Source: Gammaproteobacteria bacterium
Lineage (GTDB): Bacteria; Pseudomonadota; Gammaproteobacteria; Burkholderiales; Burkholderiaceae_E
Direction of reading: 5' to 3'
DNA: 7,899 bases
NCBI GenBank assembly: GCA_030425615.1
Contig: JAUIAI010000089.1
Coordinates: 1-7,899 of the forward strand
The position numbers and the translations under genes are program-made. The notes under the pieces were generated by a model, which ran no database searches, was not told the origin of the DNA, and was given only the letters and a program-made list of their open reading frames with translations. Positions 1 through 7,898 of the stretch are shown here, one piece after another. Position 1 is the first letter of the stretch, and each line of letters opens with the position of its first letter.

Positions 1-2
1 AG

Positions 3-1454
3 GCAATGGGCAGGCTCATCGACCAGTTCAAGCCTGATGCGATTGTCTCGACCTACCCGCTTTACCCCTACTTTCTCAAACGCATCCGCCAGGGTCTCGG
101 CCGCAGTCTGCCGATGATCACGGTGGTGACCGATTCGATCGAGATCAACGCCTCATGGCTGCGCTCACCATCCGATCATTGGCTGGTGACTGACTCCAAG
201 ACACGCATGTGCATGGATCCGCTTGTGCCCATCGACAAAATCACTGCCACCGGTTTTCCGGTACACCCGCGTTTCGCCATGCTAAAAACGCTTGGCCCGC
301 AAGATGCTTGCTCGCCCTTCCGGGTGCTCTACTTCGCGACTGCAAAGAAGTCACTGCTGGGCCCTCATGGCAAGGCGCTGCTGGATGCCTCCACGGACAT
401 TCGCCTGACTATTGTCATGGGGCGAGAGGTGCGCAAACTCTACTCGCGCGCCAAGGCGCTCAAGATGGGATATCCCGGACGGGTGCGTCTGATTGGCTGG
501 ACGCGCCGCGTGCCGCAACTGCTGGCGCGCCATCACTTGGTGGTCGGCAAGGCCGGAGGCGCGACGGTGCATGAGGCGATTGCTGCCCGTTGCCCCATGC
601 TGATTCACCATTTGGTCCCGGGTCAGGAAGAGGGCAACTTGCAGCTGCTTGAGTCCATCGGTGGTGGGGCGCTGGCTGACACGCCGCGCTTGCTCAAGGG
701 CAAGATCACCAGCCTGCTGGCCAACGATGCCGGCGGCTGGCGCGATGCGTACCGCACGCTCGGCATCGTGCCGCTGGTGGTCCTGCCGCTGACGCTGCTG
801 CTGCCATGGCGGCGGATTCTCGCCGGCGCTCCGGCACTGAGCGAACGACGGGCGCGGGCGGCCGCCGGCGCCTCATTGCGTGCCGCCCTCGGTCAGGCAC
901 TCCGGGAGCCCGATTTCTGGCGCCTGGCCGGCGTGATGTTCTTCACCACACTCGCCACGTTCACGGTGATGATCCAGCTCGTCGCCTATCTGGTGGAGGT
1001 GGGGTTCGCGGCCCTCGTCGCCGCGTCGGTCTTCGGCTTGCTCGGCATCATCTCGACCGTCGGCATGATGACCGTCGGCATGCTCGCCGAGCGCTTCGGC
1101 GAGCGGCGCATCGCCACGCTTTCCTACAGTTGCTCGATCGTCGGCGTCGGCCTTCTGGCGTTGCTCGAGGCGTGGCCGGGCACGGCGATGCTCACGGCCT
1201 TCGTCCTGCTGTTCGGCACGGTCTCGGGTTCGCGCGGGCCCCTGGTCGCCGTCCTGTCGTCACGCCGGTTCGCCGGCAACGCGCAGGCCACCGTCTACGG
1301 CAGCGTGCTGCTCGCCATGGGCATCGGCGGGGCGATCGCCGGATGGGCGACAGGCGCCCTGCACGATGCCACCGGCGCCTACCACGCAGGCTTCGCGCTC
1401 TCTGCGGCAGCGGCCCTGGGCGGTATGGTTCTCTTTCGCAGCATCGACGCCTGA
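3..1454 (+). CDS. Chimeric frame: MGDG-synthase-like glycosyltransferase joined to the C-terminal half of an MFS transporter (5' partial)
   Basis: The frame is open at the left edge; the first ATG (base 6) is internal to the family, so the true start lies outside. Residues are counted from that ATG. Residues 1-240 resemble MGDG-synthase/MurG-like glycosyltransferases: an N-terminal domain end (DAIVSTYPLYPYF, VVTDSIEINASW, then VTGFPV-like ATGFPV at 81-86) and a GT28-type donor site with GKAGGATVHEA (181-191) and PGQEEGN (205-211). Such enzymes transfer sugar from a nucleotide donor to a lipid. From about residue 244 the sequence becomes an MFS transporter, beginning at its typical GWR-x-AY motif. 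It holds TM6, the central basic loop (about 268-303) and TM7-TM12, with a motif-A-like GMLAERFGERR at 358-368. TM1-TM5 are missing, so transport activity is unlikely. GC differs by about 10 points between the halves. It could be a real fusion, a recombination scar, or a metagenome misjoin; I favour the last two. Each domain assignment is fairly sure; the unity of the gene is not. Confidence 0.7.
   Translation, partial: AMGRLIDQFKPDAIVSTYPLYPYFLKRIRQGLGRSLPMITVVTDSIEINASWLRSPSDHWLVTDSKTRMCMDPLVPIDKITATGFPVHPRFAMLKTLGPQDACSPFRVLYFATAKKSLLGPHGKALLDASTDIRLTIVMGREVRKLYSRAKALKMGYPGRVRLIGWTRRVPQLLARHHLVVGKAGGATVHEAIAARCPMLIHHLVPGQEEGNLQLLESIGGGALADTPRLLKGKITSLLANDAGGWRDAYRTLGIVPLVVLPLTLLLPWRRILAGAPALSERRARAAAGASLRAALGQALREPDFWRLAGVMFFTTLATFTVMIQLVAYLVEVGFAALVAASVFGLLGIISTVGMMTVGMLAERFGERRIATLSYSCSIVGVGLLALLEAWPGTAMLTAFVLLFGTVSGSRGPLVAVLSSRRFAGNAQATVYGSVLLAMGIGGAIAGWATGALHDATGAYHAGFALSAAAALGGMVLFRSIDA
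726..752. other. Junction between glycosyltransferase and MFS segments
   Basis: Up to about residue 240 (LLAND) the protein reads as the end of a GT28-type glycosyltransferase; from GWRDAY on it reads as an MFS transporter just before TM6. Both families commonly carry a GWR-like stretch here, so the exact breakpoint is blurred within these bases. Hand-counted GC is 437/720 for bases 1-720 and 509/720 for bases 721-1440. No inverted repeat, target-site duplication or insertion-sequence end is visible at the point. The change of family is seen; the cause (assembly misjoin or recombination across a short shared GC-rich stretch) is inference. Confidence 0.65.
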
Positions 1455-1457
1455 CCC

Positions 1458-1483
1458 CGCCCGGCCAGGCGCCGGACCGGGCG
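1458..1483. terminator. Possible weak hairpin between convergent genes
   Basis: A 7-bp inverted repeat (CGCCCGG at 1458-1464, CCGGGCG at 1477-1483) with a 12-base loop sits in the 42-base gap between the MFS stop and the Nudix stop. There is no T-run on either side, and GC-rich DNA forms such repeats by chance, so its role as a terminator is only suggested by its position. Confidence 0.3.
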
Positions 1484-1496
1484 CGACGCCCCGGGA

Positions 1497-2285
1497 TCAG
1501 CCGAAATAGGCCTCGAAACCGGCCTCGGGCTCGAACCGGCCGTTGCGGGTGACCAGGCAGTTCGGTCCCGGCATGGCGGCGTCAGACCTGGGGTGGCGGG
1601 GATGGCCCGGATAGACGATGGACCTGCCTTCCTCGGTCTGGAAACTCACGGGCTCGATCAGGCGCGGTACGTTGCCGTGCAATGCGGCCACCATCGCGGC
1701 CGTATCGGTCCACCGGGACAGTCCCGCCAGCGTCATGATCTGCGGCGGCGCCAGCATGATCTCTCCGTCCCGATACCCCTCCAGCGCCGTTCGCGGCGTG
1801 AACCAGGCGCTGGCGTCCGCCTCCTGGCCGTCGTGCACAGGGTCGGCCCCTTCGGGCAGGCAGGCCACGAAGAACCGGGTATCGAAGCGGCGACGCATCA
1901 TCGCCGGCACCTTCGGCGTGATCCATCTGGACAGCGGCATCAGATCGCGCGCCGTGATCGAAACCCCCGTCTCCTCGTGCGTCTCACGGCATGCCGCGAC
2001 GAACAGGGCCGCAGCGCGCGCGTCGCCCAGGTCCGGCTCGCCAAGGCGTGCGGCCGGATGCTCGCCAACCCCGTAATGCTCGCGAGCCGCCGACGCCTCG
2101 TCCTCGTCGTCGACCTTGCCTCCGGGGAACACGTAGGCATCGTGCATCACGGTGGAACTGCCGCCGCGCCTCAGCATGAACACCTCGAGCCCGCCGGCAC
2201 CGGCATCACGCACCAGGACGACCGTCGCCGCGTCACGCGGCTCGCCTTCGACGGTCTGATCATGAAACTTCGGCTGCTCCGGCAC
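1497..2285 (-). CDS. Nudix hydrolase, NUDT19-like (putative CoA/acyl-CoA diphosphatase)
   Basis: A 262-aa cytosolic Nudix protein. It starts AATVVLVRD, then YVFPGGKVDDED at 51-62 and the catalytic helix RETHEETGV at 100-108, where E104 and E105 are the expected metal ligands. The canonical Nudix box is G-x5-E-x7-RE-x2-EE-x-G; here G55-x5-E61 is followed by 38 residues, not 7, before R100, an insertion of about 31 residues. A long insertion within the box, together with the conserved aromatic-rich segment after it (WITP, RRRFDTRFF), is typical of the NUDT19/RP2 group, whose mammalian member cleaves CoA and acyl-CoA esters to phosphopantetheine products and 3',5'-ADP. The substrate here is inferred from family only. 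The GTG start is chosen because GGAGAG lies a few bases upstream and no in-frame ATG exists near the N-terminus. It converges with the chimeric frame and diverges from cysK, so it is probably a single-gene unit. Confidence 0.85.
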   Translation of the reverse strand: MPEQPKFHDQTVEGEPRDAATVVLVRDAGAGGLEVFMLRRGGSSTVMHDAYVFPGGKVDDEDEASAAREHYGVGEHPAARLGEPDLGDARAAALFVAACRETHEETGVSITARDLMPLSRWITPKVPAMMRRRFDTRFFVACLPEGADPVHDGQEADASAWFTPRTALEGYRDGEIMLAPPQIMTLAGLSRWTDTAAMVAALHGNVPRLIEPVSFQTEEGRSIVYPGHPRHPRSDAAMPGPNCLVTRNGRFEPEAGFEAYFG

Positions 2286-2440
2286 GAGGCTCTCCTACGC
2301 CGGCGGCGCTGAGTCGCGTCCCGGCTCAAGAATTGGCTGACAAGGTGGAAACGGCCACCACGGTGCGGGCAAACCCGCTCCGCCTTCGCGGTCCGCTATT
2401 CTCCGTGTATCGTACCGTCAACAACGAAGAAGAGAGCGAG
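2286..2440. promoter_or_regulatory. Divergent intergenic region with weak promoter candidates
   Basis: This 155-base gap must hold the starts of transcription for the Nudix gene (-) and cysK (+). For the minus strand a good -35 (TTGACG, bases 2421-2416) stands 17 bases from a poor -10 (TAGCGG, 2398-2393). For the plus strand TTCGCG (2385-2390) and TATCGT (2408-2413) are 17 bases apart, giving a leader of about 20 bases; TATTCT at 2397-2402 is an alternative -10. None is strong. A 5-bp repeat (GCGGG-CAAA-CCCGC) occurs near 2365-2378 but is too short to call. I see no CysB site or riboswitch-like structure that I can support. Confidence 0.3.
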
Positions 2441-3361
2441 ATGAAAGCAGACAACATCCTGCAGACGATCGGCAACACCCCACACATCCGCATGCAGCGC
2501 CTCTTCGGCAACGGCCACGAGGTCTGGATCAAGTCCGAGCGCAGCAATCCGGGCGGCTCGATCAAGGACCGGATCGCGCTGGCCATGGTCGAGCAGGCCG
2601 AACGCGACGGCTCGCTGGCACCGGGAGGAACGATCATCGAGCCGACCTCCGGTAACACCGGCATCGGACTGGCCATGGTCGCGGCGGTCAAGGGATACGA
2701 ACTGATCCTCGTCATGCCGGACAGCATGTCCGTCGAGCGCCGCCGCCTGATGCTGGCGTACGGCGCGCGCTTCGAACTCACGCCCAGGGCCAAGGGCATG
2801 TCCGGTGCCGTCGCCCGGGCCGAGGAGATGCGCAACGAGATCCCGAACTCCTGGGTGCCGCAGCAGTTCGACAATGCGGCCAACCCCGAGATCCACGCCC
2901 GAACCACGGCCGAGGAGATTGCCGCGGACTTTCCGGAGGGTCTGGACGCGCTGGTGACCGGTGTCGGTACCGGCGGCCACATCACGGGCTGCGCGCGCGT
3001 TCTCAAGCAGCGCTGGCCGAATCTCAAGGTCTACGCGGTCGAGCCCCAGGCGTCACCCGTGATCTCCGGAGGCGCCCCGGCCCCGCACCCGATCCAGGGC
3101 ATCGGCGCAGGGTTCGTCCCCGTCAATCTGGACACCGGCCTGCTGGACGGCGTGATCCAGGTCGATGCGGAGGACGCGCGCGAGATGGCGCGTCGTGCCG
3201 CGCGCGAGGAAGGCATGTTGGTGGGAATCTCGTCCGGTGCCACGCTGGCCGCCATCGCGGACCGTCTGAAGGAGTTGCCCGCCGGGGCACGCGTGCTCGG
3301 CTTCAACTACGACACGGGTGAGCGGTATCTGTCCGTGGACGGCTTCCTGCCCGCCGAGTGA
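2441..3361 (+). CDS. cysK: Cysteine synthase (O-acetylserine sulfhydrylase), probably CysK type
   Basis: A 306-aa PLP-dependent enzyme of fold type II that makes L-cysteine from O-acetylserine and sulfide, the last step of sulfur assimilation, in the cytosol. Seen in order: QTIGNTP (8-14), SNPGGSIKDR (35-44) with K42 as the PLP Schiff-base lysine, the substrate loop TSGNTG (69-74), the phosphate-binding GVGTGGH (174-180), the IQGIGAGFVP segment (218-227), SSGAT (264-268), whose serine contacts the PLP ring nitrogen, and GERYLS (293-298). Length fits the family (about 300-320). CysK rather than CysM is favoured by IQGIGAGF and the AKGMSGAVARAEE stretch, but CysM is possible, as is a cystathionine-beta-synthase-related paralogue. 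The start at ATG 2441 is chosen because the family begins just before QTIGNTP and a purine-rich GAAGAAGAGAG lies upstream; the frame is open back to a TTG at 2333, but that part has no family match. Single gene, ended by the hairpin at 3391-3436. Confidence 0.92.
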   Translation: MKADNILQTIGNTPHIRMQRLFGNGHEVWIKSERSNPGGSIKDRIALAMVEQAERDGSLAPGGTIIEPTSGNTGIGLAMVAAVKGYELILVMPDSMSVERRRLMLAYGARFELTPRAKGMSGAVARAEEMRNEIPNSWVPQQFDNAANPEIHARTTAEEIAADFPEGLDALVTGVGTGGHITGCARVLKQRWPNLKVYAVEPQASPVISGGAPAPHPIQGIGAGFVPVNLDTGLLDGVIQVDAEDAREMARRAAREEGMLVGISSGATLAAIADRLKELPAGARVLGFNYDTGERYLSVDGFLPAE

Positions 3362-3390
3362 TCCGGCCGGCCGCGCCCGCCGTCAGCGGG

Positions 3391-3436
3391 CGCACATGAA
3401 AAAAGGGCCGCGGAAGCGGCCCTTTTTCCATGTGCG
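3391..3436. terminator. Strong bidirectional intrinsic terminator
   Basis: A near-perfect hairpin between convergent genes: CGCACATG (3391-3398) pairs with CATGTGCG (3429-3436), five A-T pairs follow with one A-C mismatch, and GGGCCGC (3405-3411) pairs with GCGGCCC (3416-3422) around a GGAA loop of GNRA type. Read on plus, the GC core is followed by TTTTT; read on minus, the A-run on the plus strand gives a T-run of six after the same core. It therefore ends cysK in one direction and the 71-aa gene in the other. Confidence 0.93.
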
Positions 3437-3445
3437 GGAGACGGC

Positions 3446-3661
3446 TCAGAGCAGCCCGAGCTCGCGCATCATCTTCTGGTCTTCCAGACGCGCACGGGCG
3501 GCGTGCAGCCGCTTGGCCTGCTCGGACGGGGCGATGTTCTTGTAGTCTTCGGGCCGTGACTCGACCCGCCCCTTACGCATACGCTCAGCCTGGCGCTTGC
3601 TGACCACCGAACGCTGATGAGTCGCGCTCATTGCAGAACTGGGTTTGGGGGTAGATTTCAC
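3446..3661 (-). CDS. Small basic protein of unknown function (71 aa)
   Basis: I do not recognise this family. The protein has a short Ser/Thr/Pro-rich start (about residues 1-20) and then a long, highly charged stretch rich in Lys, Arg, Glu and Gln (SKRQAERMRKGRVESRPEDY, then EQAKRLHAARARLEDQKMM), likely mostly helical, ending in RELGLL. No signal peptide, membrane segment or cysteine is seen in it. The GTG start (3661-3659) is chosen because a perfect AGGAGG (3672-3667) lies five bases upstream; an internal ATG at 3631 has no ribosome site. The frame stays open up to 3940, but that upstream part reads as unlikely protein and lies after the likely promoter. It is transcribed alone and ends at the shared terminator. 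A nucleic-acid-binding or ribosome-associated role would fit the charge but is only a guess. Confidence 0.75.
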   Translation of the reverse strand: MKSTPKPSSAMSATHQRSVVSKRQAERMRKGRVESRPEDYKNIAPSEQAKRLHAARARLEDQKMMRELGLL

Positions 3662-3666
3662 GGAGT

Positions 3667-3672
3667 CCTCCT
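3667..3672 (-). promoter_or_regulatory. Perfect Shine-Dalgarno fixing the GTG start
   Basis: AGGAGG on the minus strand, five bases before GTG at 3661-3659. It is the strongest ribosome-binding site in the window and decides the start of the 71-aa gene over the internal ATG at 3631 and the upstream open frame. Confidence 0.85.
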
Positions 3673-3905
3673 GCTGTAAGACACTGCCCGGATACCGCGC
3701 GACAGGCACGCGATTCGCTGCCGGAATGGCAGCCAGGGGCCGGAGAAACCGTAACGGGGAACGCCCGCGGCAAACCGCGGCGTCCGGAAAGGCGGCCATC
3801 GAACAGCTAGCGTCCTCTTCCCGGAGAACGCACGCACCTGCTGCAAAAAAGCCCGAAACAGTAATGCGTGCGCGACAAGCCCAGCAACAATTTTCCGACC
3901 CGACT
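3673..3905 (-). other. Long untranslated leader of the 71-aa gene
   Basis: If transcription starts near 3905 as the promoter at 3912-3940 predicts, the mRNA has a leader of about 240 bases before its GTG. Together with the prfC 3' end this accounts for the 350-base gap between the two coding regions. The leader has an imperfect 11-bp hairpin (3758-3785) and no convincing coding sequence. A regulatory leader, an unannotated small RNA or simple spacer are all possible; nothing in it matches a riboswitch class I know. Confidence 0.4.
3758..3785 (-). promoter_or_regulatory. Hairpin in the leader of the 71-aa gene
   Basis: On the minus strand GGACGCCGCGG (3785-3775), a TTTG loop, and CCGCGGGCGTTCC (3770-3758) form 11 pairs with two single-base bulges on the second arm; the inner six pairs (CCGCGG/CCGCGG) are perfect. 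No T-run follows in either direction, so it is not an intrinsic terminator. It may shape the leader RNA or be chance in GC-rich DNA. Confidence 0.45.
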
Positions 3906-3911
3906 GTTGTG

Positions 3912-3940
3912 ATTTTACCATAGGTGCGGACCGGGAGCAA
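3912..3940 (-). promoter_or_regulatory. Predicted sigma-70 promoter for the 71-aa gene
   Basis: On the minus strand TTGCTC (3940-3935) and TAAAAT (3917-3912) are separated by exactly 17 bases. The -10 matches the consensus at five of six positions, the -35 at three of six. It lies in a locally AT-rich stretch (about 3885-3920) that stands out in this GC-rich window, which supports the call. The predicted start is near 3905. Confidence 0.55.
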
Positions 3941-3979
3941 GCCGCGACTGACGCAGGTCTTACAGTGGGCTTACACGGC

Positions 3980-4011
3980 CTGACCGCCCCGGCGGTCCGC
4001 CCCCGGGGCGG

Positions 4012-4015
<4 letters not shown>
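3980..4015 (-). terminator. Hairpin at the end of prfC, containing its stop codon
   Basis: CTGACCGCCCCGG (3980-3992) and CCGGGGCGGTCAG (4003-4015) form a perfect 13-bp stem with a 10-base loop. The prfC stop (TGA, 4014-4012) is inside the right arm. Very stable, but no T-run follows on the minus strand, so it may be a T-poor terminator or a 3'-end stabiliser that blocks RNA decay. Confidence 0.6.
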
Positions 4016-5619
<1,604 letters not shown>

Positions 5620-5634
5620 GCTGTTCCGGAGAGA

Positions 5635-6828
5635 TCAGTCGACGATATTGCCCTCGGGCTGCCGGGTGAACCCCTCCAGGGTGCCCAGCAGCACGGCGTC
5701 ACGTTCGATGTTAACCGGGCTGCCGACATAAGCGACCAGCAGACGGGCCAGCGAGCCGAGCGCGTCCACGTGGATACGCTCGTAGCCGTGGGATGCGTCG
5801 ATCCCGAAGGTGAGCAGAGCGCACCGGACCTCGTTGCCAGCCGTCAGCGCCGAAGCGATGTCGGAGCGGTAGAACCGAAAGACGTCCTTCTGATAGTCGA
5901 TGTGGTGTTCGCGGCAGAGATCCACGAGCTTGCGGGTCAGGTGGAAGTCGAACGGCCCGGTCTGGTCGGCCATGCCGATCGTGACCCCGAACTCGCGCGA
6001 ATTCTGGCCGGGAGCCGTCGTGCCGTTGTCGATGGCCACCAGCGAGGCCATGTCCTGGGTCAGCAGCGAGGACGCACCCACGCCAACCTCCTCGGCGATG
6101 CTGAACATCCAGTAGACGTCCACCGGCAGACTGATGTCGGAGCGCAGCGTGGCCTCGACCGCGGCCAGCATCAGCGCCACGCCGGCCTTGTTGTCGAGAT
6201 GGCGCGAGACGATGTAGCCGTTGTCCAGGAATTCGGGGTGCGGATCGATCGCGACGATGTCGCCGACCTCGATGCCCAGCCTTTCGAGATCCTCCCGGCT
6301 GTTGGCGCGCTCGTCCACGCGCAGCTCGACCTGGTCCCAGGCCACCGGCAAGGAGTCGATCTCATCGTTGAAGGTGTGCCCGGACGCCTTCACCGGCAGG
6401 ATGGAGCCGCGGAACTGCCCGACGTCCGAGAACACGGTCACGCGCGCGCCCTCGGCGAAGCGCGACGACCAGAATCCGATCGGTACGAGTTCGAGCCGAC
6501 CGTTGTCCTTGAGCCGTTTCACCTGCGCACCCAGCGTGTCCATGTGCGAGACGATCGCGCGGGCAGGCTGGCGGCGACTGCCCACCAGACAGGCACGGAT
6601 CTCTCCGCGACGCGTCAGCTCGACGTTCACCCCGAGTCGCTCGAGCTCGTGATAGACGTGCCTGACGACGGTGTCGGTATAGCCGGTGGGGCTGGGGATG
6701 CGCAGCAGCTGGTCGAGCTGACGCACCAGGTAATTGATGTCGATGGCCGGCTGGTCCGGCGGCGGCGTCGGTGTCTTGAGTTCGACCGGGCGCCTGCGCG
6801 CCATGCGGGCGGGCCGCTTGCTGCTCAT
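5635..6828 (-). CDS. M42-family metallopeptidase of the NAGGN osmoprotectant cluster
   Basis: A 397-aa cytosolic zinc-type aminopeptidase-like protein. Expected dinuclear metal site residues are visible: H95 and D97 in SHMDTLG, D212 in RHLDNKAG, the catalytic pair E246-E247 in AEEVGVG, D267 in AIDNG, and H347 in IDASHGYERIH. The family around NAGGN genes is a distinct M42 branch that travels with the GNAT/ATP-grasp synthetase and an asparagine-synthase-like amidotransferase; its substrate is not established to my knowledge, and turnover or processing of the dipeptide osmolyte is a reasonable inference. The first 25 residues are a basic and proline-rich tail before the catalytic domain (LVRQLDQLLRIPSPTGY). 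The ATG start overlaps the upstream stop (ATGA) and has AAGGAAGAG about seven bases before it, which supports it over a second Met at residue 9. Translation is likely coupled to the synthetase. Confidence 0.9.
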   Translation of the reverse strand: MSSKRPARMARRRPVELKTPTPPPDQPAIDINYLVRQLDQLLRIPSPTGYTDTVVRHVYHELERLGVNVELTRRGEIRACLVGSRRQPARAIVSHMDTLGAQVKRLKDNGRLELVPIGFWSSRFAEGARVTVFSDVGQFRGSILPVKASGHTFNDEIDSLPVAWDQVELRVDERANSREDLERLGIEVGDIVAIDPHPEFLDNGYIVSRHLDNKAGVALMLAAVEATLRSDISLPVDVYWMFSIAEEVGVGASSLLTQDMASLVAIDNGTTAPGQNSREFGVTIGMADQTGPFDFHLTRKLVDLCREHHIDYQKDVFRFYRSDIASALTAGNEVRCALLTFGIDASHGYERIHVDALGSLARLLVAYVGSPVNIERDAVLLGTLEGFTRQPEGNIVD

Positions 6829-7898
6829 GCTCTCTTCCTTGCGCCGACGGCGCGTCGAGCCACGGACCTCGGGAACAGCAGATCCACGAAACGCTGCGCA
6901 GTGGGTTGCGGCTCGTGATTGGCGAGGCCGGGGCGCTCGTTGGCCTCGATGAAACGGTAGTGGGGGGATTCAGGCGACGGCACCAGGAAGTCGACACCCA
7001 CGACCGGAATGTCGATCGCCCGGGCGACCTTGATCGCGGCCGCAGCCAGTTCGGGGTTGAGCTCGTCGGTGACGTCGTGGATCGTCCCGCCCGTGTGCAG
7101 ATTGGCGGTTCCCCGGACCTCGACCACCTGTCCGGAGGCGGGAACCGTCTCCAGCGAATAACCGGCGCGCGCCAGGGTACGGTCCGTTTCGTCGTCGATC
7201 GGGATCACGGATTCACCGCCGGTGGCGGCCGCCCGGCGGCGGCTCTGCGCCACGATGAGATCCCGGATACGCGTGATGCCGTCACCGATGACCCTGGGCC
7301 GGCGACGGATCGCCGCGGCCACCACCTTGAAGTCGATGACCACGATCCGGATGTCCTCACCCTCGACCATCTCCTCGACGAGGACGAGTTCGCTGACCGC
7401 ACGCGCACGCCGGATGGCGATCTCGAGTTCGTCCCAGCGTCGCACCCCGACGGCAATACCGCGCCCCTGCTCGCCGCGGGCCGGCTTGACCACGACCCGT
7501 TCGTGCTCGCCCAGAAACGCGCGCAACGCGTCCTCGGGCAGATCGCCGGGCGCGATCGAGATCTGGCCGGGCACCTCCACGCCGGCAGCGCCGACCACCC
7601 GGCGCGTCACGGCCTTGTCATCGCAGAGCGACATCGCCACGGCACTCGTGAGCTCCGACAGGCTCTCGCGGCAACGCAGCGATCGCCCACCCTGGATCAG
7701 GCGCATGAAGCCGCCTTCGGCATCCAGCACCTCGACCTGGATACCACGGCGCAGGGCCTCGTCGGCGATGATCCGGGCATAAGGGTTCAGCTCGTCGCCG
7801 GACTGAGGCCCGACGAACAACGGCTCGTTGATCGAGTTCTTGCGCTTCACCGCGAAGGTCTGGATGCGACGGAAGCCGAGCCGCTCGTAGAGCGCGAC
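6825..7898 (-). CDS. ngg: N-acetylglutaminylglutamine synthetase, GNAT/ATP-grasp (5' partial)
   Basis: The gene runs off the right edge; 358 codons are visible. Residues 1-16 (VALYERLGFRRIQTFA) are the end of a GNAT acetyltransferase domain, with its typical LYERLGF motif. The rest is an ATP-grasp ligase domain close to cyanophycin/glutathione synthetases: SLCDDKAVTRRVV, the glycine-rich ATP loop VVKPARGEQGRGI, VEEMVEGEDIRIVVI, RRRPRVIGDGITRI, and the metal-binding FIEANERPGLANHE near the C-terminus. This GNAT plus ATP-grasp fusion is the hallmark of the synthetase that makes the dipeptide N-acetylglutaminylglutamine, later amidated to the osmolyte NAGGN. A GTG at 7850 could be read as a start but lies inside the protein, since the frame and GNAT homology continue upstream. 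The stop overlaps the M42 start by four bases. The partner amidotransferase gene is expected just beyond the edge. The symbol follows the Sinorhizobium and Pseudomonas usage. Confidence 0.9.
   Translation of the reverse strand, partial: VALYERLGFRRIQTFAVKRKNSINEPLFVGPQSGDELNPYARIIADEALRRGIQVEVLDAEGGFMRLIQGGRSLRCRESLSELTSAVAMSLCDDKAVTRRVVGAAGVEVPGQISIAPGDLPEDALRAFLGEHERVVVKPARGEQGRGIAVGVRRWDELEIAIRRARAVSELVLVEEMVEGEDIRIVVIDFKVVAAAIRRRPRVIGDGITRIRDLIVAQSRRRAAATGGESVIPIDDETDRTLARAGYSLETVPASGQVVEVRGTANLHTGGTIHDVTDELNPELAAAAIKVARAIDIPVVGVDFLVPSPESPHYRFIEANERPGLANHEPQPTAQRFVDLLFPRSVARRAVGARKRA

Noticed and set aside
726..752. Insertion sequence or attachment site at the chimeric junction
   Set aside because: No terminal inverted repeats, target duplication, integrase or transposase is visible nearby; the sequence passes directly from one family to the other.
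806..1552. Second plus-strand frame over the MFS half
   Set aside because: Its product is an Arg/Gly/His-rich shadow; the other frame shows transmembrane helices and an MFS motif.
1593..2312. Plus-strand open frames antisense to the Nudix gene
   Set aside because: They have no ribosome site or recognisable domain, while the minus strand carries an intact Nudix motif.
2365..2378. Short inverted repeat GCGGG-CAAA-CCCGC as an operator or attenuator
   Set aside because: Five base pairs are too few in DNA of this GC content, and no T-run follows.
2333..2440. Longer cysK start at TTG 2333
   Set aside because: The extra 36 residues have no counterpart in cysteine synthases, and ATG 2441 has a purine-rich ribosome site and fits the family's N-terminus.
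3662..3940. N-terminal extension of the 71-aa protein up to base 3940
   Set aside because: The extension overlaps the predicted -35 and -10, has no ribosome site at its start, and its amino acids look random, whereas AGGAGG sits just before GTG 3661.
3959..3975. Direct repeat CTTACA (3959-3964 and 3970-3975) as a binding site
   Set aside because: Two six-base copies 11 bases apart are weak evidence, and no regulator known to me matches them.
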